Assembly (NCBI RefSeq): GCF_000340215.1 | Contig: NW_006921532.1 | Span: forward strand, 1,147,397 to 1,211,396 | Source: Pseudocercospora fijiensis CIRAD86 | Lineage: Eukaryota > Ascomycota > Dothideomycetes > Mycosphaerellales > Mycosphaerellaceae | Direction of reading: 5' to 3' | DNA: 64,000 nt | In this document: positions 56,207-64,000 of the stretch, one piece after another | How the letters are laid out: each line of letters begins with the position of its first letter | Position numbering within the stretch: the stretch's first letter is position 1 | Translations under genes and position numbers: made by a program | Notes under the pieces: generated by a model | Told to the model about the DNA's origin: nothing | The model's database searches: none | Seen by the model: the letters and a program-made list of their open reading frames with translations, nothing else

Positions 56207-57175
56207 TAAAGGACGGAAACTAATACTACTACTACTACTTGTAGCAATAGTATAGGCTACCGAGGGTAACATAACCTATAGCAATATAGGTAGCTATGTT
56301 TAGCAAGATAGGATAACGAGACTATCGCTTAGGCTAATAACTAGAGCCCTATAATATAGGCATTATAGAAGTATAACATAAACAATGTGCTATACGAGGT
56401 TGATAATCTGTCTACTCTCTAGAAGGAGGCCTCTTATATAGGCTTAAAACTAGCCTATAGGTATAGGGCCGGTTACTAGCTAATATCCCTCCCTTTCTTC
56501 GTATCTAACTAGATACGCTTTATATTGCGCGCTTAAAACAAATATATATGCATCCTTAGCGCTCTTAGCTAAGGCCATTTTTAGAACTCCGTAATAATAC
56601 CCCCGGGGTAGCATTAATCCTAGATACTATAATTATATAAAAATAACCTCCTAAGCAATACTATATAGACTTACTATTGCTTTAACGCGCCGTAATCCTT
56701 ACTAGCAATAACCTTATCTACTAGTCGGCTCTCGAAATCTCCTCCGTATACGTTAAAGCTATTAGTACCGAAGTACTATCCCTTATAGAGAGCTTGATTA
56801 ACGAGGAGGTTAGTAGCCTTTTCCTTCGTAGCATTCTCCTAATTGTATAGATATTCCTTAAGTCCCTCGTTATTAAGCTAGAGGATCTATTCAACCTCGT
56901 TCTAAATAACGTAACTTAACTAAGGAATCCTACTAACTAGGGCGTCGGAGATACAGCCGAGGCCTTCGACTAAGATAGCCGTAGGGAAAGCGAATAGTAC
57001 GAAGGAGTTAGAGGCTAGGAGGGCGGTTAGATTACGGTACGCTTTAGCAACCTAAGAGACTATTAAGTTCTCGTAACCCTTAACCTTAGTGCCGTTAATA
57101 ACGCGAGAGTAGCCTAGGTTAATTAACATACAGTTACTCTTAGTCTTTAGATTACTATATAGTAGGTATAGTAAC
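56207..57175. other. Unclassified RIP-affected fragment
   Basis: About 970 bp between Gypsy-3a and Gypsy-3b. The left part (56230-56600) begins TGTAGCAATAG and could be a solo LTR, but I found no matching duplication. The right part holds an unrecognised minus-strand ORF. A CCCCCGGGG box at 56599-56623 resembles one downstream of Gypsy-1 pol. Confidence 0.5.
56671..57129 (-). pseudogene. Unrecognised 152-codon ORF relic
   Basis: ATG 57129 to TAA 56671 with about seven TAG at probable Gln codons. Segments: MLINLGYSRVINGTKVKGYE, a hydrophobic stretch (LLASNSFVLFAFPTAILVEG), a helical part, and the end FGTNSFNVYGGDFESRLVDK. No family recognised. It may be the last exon of a longer gene cut by the Gypsy-3b LTR 47 bp upstream. 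Confidence 0.5.
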
Positions 57176-57484
57176 TATAAGAAAATAGGTATATAGCAAC
57201 GTATAGAACACCCTCTACTAATCGCCGTAGTAGAAAGTAGAACTAAACCGTACCTTTCTTAGAACAGGGCAGAGTGTTTACTATTAACTAGGCTACGTAT
57301 AGATAGTATATATACCGAGCCGGTAACCGAGTATATCCGTACGAGCGACCGAGCTTTTCCGCGTATACGCTAAGTAGGCTTTACGCTAGCGAGACAGCAC
57401 CGTAGTATACGTAATAACATTACATAATTGTTATATAGGCTTGCTAAGGCATAATAGGAGACTTTACTTACTTAGGTTCTTATA
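57176..57484 (-). repeat. Gypsy-3b 3' LTR
   Basis: 309 bp from TATAAGAAAATAGG to GGTTCTTATA. Confidence 0.88.
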
Positions 57485-57869
57485 ATTATCTCCTTCCCCC
57501 GGTATAGCTATCCTAGCTATAGGGCAATATAGTAAATTATACTATTTCTTACACTCTACGCTGCACTTACGCGTCTTATACGTACCTGTCGCTAGGCTAT
57601 AGTTGCTAGGCGCGTTATAATTTGCCTCGTAGTTACTTGTTTGTTTGTAGATTTAAAGCGCGGCTACTTCTAGCACTAACTAGAGGTTGCCTAAATTTCT
57701 AAGAACGCGGTAGCTACGCGAGAACGCAAGCTATCCGAAAGCGAAGCGAGTATTTAAAGCATTCGAAGCCCGCTTAAAAACTTCTTCTTTTTCTAAGCGC
57801 TCTAAACACTACCCGCCTACCTAGCGCCTACTAAAAGTCCTAGAGGGCTGCACTCGTTGCTTTAGGCAT

Positions 57870-58560
57870 ATAACGGCTAACGGTATGTTTTCTCGCCCCT
57901 TGCTACGCGTACGCGCTTCGCAACTAACTCGCTTTAGATAACCTGTCTAAGCTCTACGTAGGCGGCAATATAGACCCTGCTACTAAGCGCAACTATAATC
58001 GCTACTATAGTAGCTATTATACCTATACTCCTATTACGGTACGCGCGCTAGTGTCGCTACTAGCCCGTATCCGCGCCGTACGCGCTACGCGCGACCTTTA
58101 CGATCTAGACGGCTATAACTCCGTCGAGGAGTCTAACGAGGCCTTAGAGGCACTCTAGGCTAACCTAGACGCCGTCGTCGTACGTAGGTTTCTTATACGC
58201 TCCGCTTACGCTTCGTATACTAACCTCCTTATTAGTTATCCTATCTACGCTCGACGCCTTCTATATTAATAAGAATAAGGTAACTCTAGGCGGCAAAGCC
58301 CTAGCCCGTAAGGGGGCCGCTAGCGGGTCTCTTACGGATATTAACCTACTCGGTGCCCTCGAGAATATCGGTACTAACTTAGCCGGCTTAGTAGAGATCG
58401 GTCGTTAGGTATAGTTTTTTCCTATAGCCTCGTCTTACCTACGCTTCGTATACTAACTGTACTAGAACCTCGCTTAGCGCGTCGGCGCTAACGCCGTCGC
58501 TGCTATCGATACCGCTATAGGTATCGAAGAGGAGGACGAAGAGGAGGAGTCCGAGGATAA
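57870..58560 (+). pseudogene. Intron-containing gene antisense to Gypsy-3b pol
   Basis: Four exons inferred: 57870-57882 (ATA for ATG), 57938-58183, 58236-58408, and 58466 to about 58560 or further. Introns 57883-57937 (GTATGT...AACTAACTCGCTTTAG), 58184-58235 (GTAGGT...ATACTAAC...ATTAG) and 58409-58465 (GTATAG...ATACTAAC...CTAG) have phases 1, 1 and 0 that join one frame. The product is about 180 residues: LSKLYVGGNIDPATKRNYNR, an Arg-rich helix (RALVSLLARIRAVRATRDLY), LGGKALARKGAASGSLTDIN and an acidic end (EEEDEEEESEDK). No family recognised. It lies between pol and the 3' LTR and is transcribed toward pol. Confidence 0.6.
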
Positions 58561-58699
58561 GTAGAGTAGGCGGCCCGCCGTCGCCGCGCCTATACGGCGC
58601 CTTCTTTATATATACTAGGCTAATAGGCCTTTTTTAGTAGCGAAACGAGCACGTATCTACTATTTTTCTTAAGTTTCATTTTCTTTTGTTTTAATTACT

Positions 58700-61600
58700 A
58701 CCTACGCTTACGCTTCGCTTAAGCTTCGAACTCGTCTAACGCTATAGAATCTTTAATATAAATAGCTAGCTCCTAAGTATTATATTCTTTAGGCTATCCT
58801 CGCTACTTAACAAGGTAGTACGCCTTCCGCTTCTTTATCTTCTTTGCTACGATTGTTTCTACCTGCTACTTATCGCCTTTAGCGACAGGTATACTTACCT
58901 TATACTCCTCGCTATCGCGCCTATACTAAGGCTCGAGGAGGGAAACATAGAAAACATTATAGATCTTCGTACTTAATAGCAGTGCTAGGCGGTACGCCTA
59001 CGCTCTAACTACGTTAATAATATAGAAAGGCCCTATATACTTCGGGCTAAGTTTCTTCTTTAGGACATCTAAGCTAATGTTCTTTATCGATAGCAAGACT
59101 AGGTTACCTATACTATATATTTTAGTAGTATAGTATATATTGTATTGCTTTGCCTAGTATTCTACTGCTTTCTGCTAGCGTTCCGTAAGCGTTTTATATA
59201 CTTGTCGTAGTCGCTCCGTAGCGTCGATAGCTACTAGTACCCTTCCCTTAGTTAGCTCGTCCCGAGCTAGTAGCTTATTTGCGCTCGGTATTAAATTAGG
59301 GTTGAAGCCGTAGAGCATCTTAAAGGGGCTTATACGTAACGTAGGATAAACACTATTGTTATAGGCAAACTCCGCCTAAGGCAACAATTTAGCCTAATTA
59401 TCCTAGTTCTCGGAGTAATAGTATCGTAGGTATTGCTCGAGGGTCTAATTCGCGCGTTCGGTTTACCCGTCGGTCTAAGGGTAGAAGGCTATACTAAGCC
59501 TACGCTTTATATACGCTTCGAAGCAGAAGTCGCTCTAAAACTAGCTAGTAAAAAGCGATCTACGATCGCTAACAATGCCTAATAGTACTCTAAAACGCCT
59601 AATTACCTCCCTTTAAAGGATATCCGCGAGTTCTACTACTATATACTTCTTTGTCGTTAGGATAAAGAGGCTTATCTTCGTATAGCGGTCGACTATTACG
59701 AGGATCGTAGTATATACGTAGGTACCGAGCTTACTCGGCGGGAGATCGGTAATAAAGTCTATCGTTAATTCTTGCTAAGGTCGGGTCGGTATAGGTAGAG
59801 TAGCGAGCTCGCTATATAGGCGATAGCGCTTCGCCTTCGACCGTTAACAAATTCTATAGGTGCGGACGTAGGCCGTAATATCCTCGGCTATCTTTAGCTA
59901 GAAGTACTTTCGGCGTATTAGGTCTATAGTCTTAGCTATACTAAAGTGTCTAGCTAAAGGGTCGTCGTAGTATATACGTATTAGCTACGTACGCAAGGCG
60001 TAGTCCTTAGGGATATATAGCGTATCGCTATAGTAAATAAAGTTACCCCGACGAGAATAGCTAGGCGGGAGGTTAGAACTACTTAACGAGGCTAAGCTAC
60101 CCGACGGTAAGCTTGTCTCGTATAAGCCTCCTCCTCTCGCTTACTCTAGCTATTATAGAGTACGTACGAAACTAAGGATTATATTAGGTGTCTCGTAGTA
60201 GGGCCCGTTATTCCTAACGATAGTAGCCGCTACTCTTACGGGACTACTAATAAAACTCTTGCGTTCCGCTAGCGCTATACTAGCGTCTCGTATCCTAATA
60301 TATATAATAGAGATGCGTTTTATAATCGGCTCGATATCCTCGGGTAGATTTAACTATAGAGCTAGTTTCGACTACAATATAGGGAGAAGGTTGTTTACCG
60401 CCTACGACTCGCTCTCGTAGTCGCTACGTCGTAAAGGCGTATCGGCTAGGTTTCGCTTACTAGCCCGATGTTTAATAGTAAAGTTAAAAGGTATAAGGAA
60501 GGTTGCCTATCTTGCCTACCTTCCGACGAGCTACTTTATCTTTATAAAGCCTTTAAGATTAGCGTAATCGACAACTACGCGGGTCGTATACTAAGCGCTG
60601 TCGAGGTACGGGCGCTAATACTTAAAGGACTCGATAACCGCTAGGAGCTCCTAGTTATAGGTCTTATAATTCGTCTCGGCTAGGACTATTTTTCGTAACT
60701 AGAAGGCAATAGGGTACCAATTCCTATCTTCGCTCTATTATAATATAATTCCTACTAAGGCAAACGTAGAGGCATCGGTCTCGATACGTAGGGGCTTCGT
60801 AGGATTATAGTATCGCAATATCGAGGCCGAGCTAAAGGTAGCCTTTAGCTAGCGGAACGCTTGCTCCTCGCTTTCGCCCTACGGGACCTGCCCTAGCTTC
60901 CGGCTATTTACGGTACCTTTCGATAGGGCGGTTAGCGGTATAACGATTCGGGAGTAATTTAGAATAAACCTCCGATAGAAGTTATAGAATCTAAGGAAGG
61001 ATTAAACCTCCTTTAGCGTTAATAGGCGAGGCTACTCGGTAATAGCGTTTACCCTACGCTAATCTATCGATACGCCTTCGGTACTAACGATAAACCCGAG
61101 GAATTCGACTTCTTTCTTCTAGAAGGAATATTTCTTTCTATTCGTATATAAGGCGAACTTCCGGAGCCGCGTAAGGATAGCGCGTACGTCTCGTACGTAG
61201 TCCTCTCGCGTTTTGCTATAGATAAGAATATCGTTAAGGTAGACGATATAGCAAATATTAATAAGGCTAGCTAACGCCCTATTAATATATCCTTAGAACG
61301 TAGTAGGAGCATTAGTAAGCCTAAAAGGCATTACCTTATACTCGAAGTGCCCGTACCGCGTATAGAACGCAGTCTTCTACTCGTCGCCTCGCTTAATATA
61401 GATACGGTAATATGCATCCTAAAGGTCTAAGGACGTATACTATTCGGCGTCCTTAAGCCTATTAAGCGTTTCGCTAATAAGAGGTAGGGGGTAACGATTT
61501 TTAATAGTAATCTCGTTTAGCCCCCTATAATCGACGTAGAGTCTTAGACTACTATCCTTCTTTAGTATAAACAGGATCGGCGTACCTGCCTCGCTTATAC

Positions 61601-63650
61601 TAAGCTAGATCTAATTATTCTCTAAGGCTAAGCTTAGGTAATTACGAAGGTCGCTAAGCTCTCTCCCTAAAGAATAGTAGAGAGGTTTATATAGCGGCTT
61701 CGTTCTAGGGATTAGGTTAATCGTATGCTCTACGTCTTCGGGGAGCTTACGTCTCGCTTCGGGCATTATTATAAAGACGTCTTCGAAGTCTTTAAATTCT
61801 TCTAGTAAGGAGGAACCTTTAGCGATGTCGCGGAGCTAGCGAACGCTAATCGTATATACGTATAGGGCGTTACGTATATCCTTCTAGAATTCCTATAGTT
61901 CCCGTACGCGTATCGAACGCGCTACGGCTTCGTTCCTATAGGTCTAGGTATCCGTCGAGCTATCGACGATTACCTTTTAATCGCGCCTCTAAGGCCTACT
62001 AAGAATAATATTAGGGAGGGGCATTTCGAAAGCATAGAACACTCCGGTAGTAATGCGTTCTTAGCCTATAGAGTCGGCGATCCGTAAGCGTAGATAATAC
62101 GCTCTATAGTAGTATCCTCGGTCGCCCTAGAAACTATCGGCACTAGGTAGTACAGCATTAACAATCCGCTAAGGCTAGTATCGTAGAACGAATTCTTAAG
62201 ATACTACATTAATATTAGTAGTATTATCTAATAAGCATTCGACGGATACTTCCCCTTCTTATATAACGATTGCTCCGCGTACGCGTCCCGTAGGTACTAC
62301 TACTACTAAGCTACTTAGTTAAGATTCCGTACCTATCCCTAGCTCTTAGGAGGTACCTTGTCTTTTCCCTTAGCCTTCGAGTCGTTCTTCTTCTCTTTAG
62401 CGTTAGCGGCTACCTTATATACCGTAGGGTTATCGTCTTTCTAGAGATAGCAGTTCGGGTACGCGTTCTTATAATAGCCTTTCTAGCGATAGCTATAATA
62501 TTCGACCTTGCTAATATTATACCCGCCTTACGAGTTATCGCCCTTCGTATACTTTCCGCCTACGCTACGGTCGCGATTTAACTACTACTTGTAGGCCTAA
62601 CTATTAGATCGACGCTTCTTGCCTTTACTACCTCCGGTTTTATCGTAGTTACGATCCTTGCGTTTACTAGACGGCTTATTAGGGGTCTCGATACGCGTCG
62701 TAAGCTCTACGAGTTCGTAACGCGTCGTTAGTACTATATAGTATTTAATAATCGCGCTACGAATCGCCGGCTAGAGTTTAACGAGGAGATAGCGGATCCT
62801 ATACTCCTCGCTATAGTCGCTAAGTTAATCTTCGAGTACTACGAGCTTAAGGGTAAAGCTTTAGACTAACTATCCCTTACGCTAACGGGCCGCCTTATAC
62901 TCGAGGGTTATATCTAGTATACGGTTTATAGGGTCCCCGACGTAGTCCCGATAGAAGGTTTTAAAGTCCTAGTAGGTATAATTTTGCAGGTCCTTAAGGC
63001 TGTTTTTATTATACTATTACTCCTACGTATCGCCTATAAGGTATATAATACTATAAAGCACCTTACTTTCGTCCGTATAATAGGTAGCTCCGGATAGTAT
63101 AAAAGTAATAGAAAGTTCTCTAAGGAATCGCCTCGACTCCTTAATCGTATCGCCTTTAAAGGGCTTAGGTTCCTTTAGGCGAGGCTTAATAGCCGCAAGA
63201 CTAGCGACTACGTAGCTTATGCTAGGCATAGTAGCTACGCTTAGCGTACTTCTAGAAAGAGGTAGTCGATACGAGACAGATTTAGCTCTCTAAGATTTAG
63301 GCCTCTAAATCGACTTGTTAGCTAATTCTTCCTCGTCCTCGTCCTCGTCTAGAGATAGGGTCCTCGTAGGATCCTCGCTAGTAGTGCCGCTACTCGGAGC
63401 TAGCGTACCGCCTACGTCCCTAAGGGTACGAAGGCGCGTATTCTCTCGCTTAGCTTCTTAAGCCTATACTTCTAGCCTAAGCACTTCTTGCTTAGCTAGA
63501 AATCGTTCGAGCCGTAGGCGGGTCGCTTCTCGGCGCGCCTAGTAATAAGTATTCGGCTTCGTCTTATTATATCGCCGCGTCGTTCTCTAATACTATCGGC
63601 GCTCCTAGGGCATTATTCTACGCGTTTCCCGCGCCCGGCGCGTTCGGATC
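58700..63650 (-). pseudogene. Gypsy-3b gag-pol relic
   Basis: Reverse strand: gag (IKPRLKEPKPFKGDTIKESR, 63229-63023 open), CCHC region near 62440-62510, protease near 62150-62260, RT with box IVYLNDILIYS near 61215-61245, RNase H 60900-60400, integrase 60100-59000, chromodomain-like end 58900-58720 (NTWELAIYIKDSIALDEF). RIP stops throughout. Confidence 0.82.
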
Positions 63651-63708
63651 GCTTACGTTTATCTTTCGGGGTTCTATAGGCCGCTACGAAGGGTAGACGG
63701 TTTAGAAC

Positions 63709-64000
63709 TATAAGAAAATAGATATATAGCAACGTATAGAACACTCTCTACTAATCGCCGTAGTAGAAAGTAGAACTAAACCGTACCTTTCTTAGAACAG
63801 GGCAGAGTGTTTACTATTAACTAGGCTATATACGGATAGTATATATACCGAGCCGGCAACCGAGTATATCCGTACGAGCGACCGAGCTTTTCCGCGTATA
63901 CGCTAAGTAGGCTTTGCGCTAGCGAGACAGCACCGCAGTGTACGTAATAACATTACATAATTGTTATATAGGCTTGCTAAGGCATAATAGGAGACTTCAC
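63709..64000 (-). repeat. Gypsy-3b 5' LTR (truncated by window)
   Basis: 292 of an expected 309 bp; same family as 53868-54176 and 57176-57484. Confidence 0.88.

Larger units (their letters stand above)
26641..64000. repeat. RIP-mutated nested transposon block
   Basis: CA and TG are strikingly rare, TA is very common and CG remains frequent, so the signature is C-to-T at CpA rather than at CpG. Coding relics retain their frames with TAA/TAG in place of glutamine codons, Cys (TGY) to Tyr (TAY), and Met ATG to ATA. LTR pairs differ almost only by transitions. These are the hallmarks of repeat-induced point mutation acting on multi-copy DNA. No intact host gene was found inside the block. Confidence 0.93.
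57176..64000 (-). mobile_element. Gypsy-3b (nearly complete, runs off right edge)
   Basis: 3' LTR 57176-57484, an antisense gene (57870-58560), pol (58700-62260), gag (62400-63650) and 5' LTR from 63709. The right LTR would be complete at 64017, so only 17 nt are missing. The two LTRs differ at roughly ten positions, almost all transitions. Opposite orientation to Gypsy-3a makes 53868-56206 and 61680-64000 a long inverted repeat. Confidence 0.9.

Noticed and set aside
56230..56600. Solo LTR beginning TGTAGCAATAG
   Set aside because: No matching second copy or target duplication in the window, so kept only as unclassified.

Overview
The window comes from a filamentous ascomycete, probably a Dothideomycete. 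The evidence is short 48-153 nt introns with CTAAC/CTGAC branch sites, fungal-type Rad2, BBP and AMP deaminase, and a repeat block mutated in the manner of repeat-induced point mutation (RIP). It divides into two compartments with a sharp border near 26.64 kb.

1-26.6 kb is a gene-dense, unmutated, mostly housekeeping block. In order: DNA-repair nuclease Rad2/XPG (minus, 3' end outside the window), branchpoint-binding protein BBP/Msl5 (minus), a GNAT acetyltransferase (minus), a large protein with many WG/GW dipeptides (minus), AMP deaminase (plus), a carboxylesterase (minus), ATP synthase subunit e (minus), dynein intermediate chain (plus), an L-threonine aldolase (minus), an FAD-dependent phenol-hydroxylase-type monooxygenase (minus) and a short-chain dehydrogenase (minus). 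Exon structures were worked out by hand from splice sites and reading-frame continuity.

26.6-64 kb is a nest of transposons in which CA and TG dinucleotides are depleted, TA is abundant and CG survives. Nearly every in-frame stop is TAA or TAG where CAA or CAG is expected. The layers are: a Gypsy element (Gypsy-1 copy A); inside it a 9.5-kb hAT transposon (27682-37198, with terminal inverted repeats and an 8-bp target duplication) and a second Gypsy-1 (copy B, 39186-53040, 5-bp target duplication); inside copy B another Gypsy (Gypsy-2, 42076-48784); then a truncated Gypsy-3a (plus) and a nearly complete Gypsy-3b (minus) that runs off the right edge 17 nt short of its LTR end.

The outstanding find is the cargo of the hAT transposon. 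Besides a BED-finger/hATC transposase it carries two separate, divergent histone H3-like genes (33.2-34.6 kb and 35.2-35.9 kb), a large unrecognised protein (28.3-29.6 kb) and a small opposing gene (36.2-36.8 kb). Arrays of the palindrome GCCGGC at a strict 12-13 bp period occur at 13 places in the element. They fall in its introns and spacers, and six introns were placed by reading-frame continuity. The Gypsy-3 element separately carries an intron-containing gene antisense to pol, whose three introns share a common sequence block. All of these genes are inactivated copies, so the system can only be tested through unmutated relatives elsewhere.
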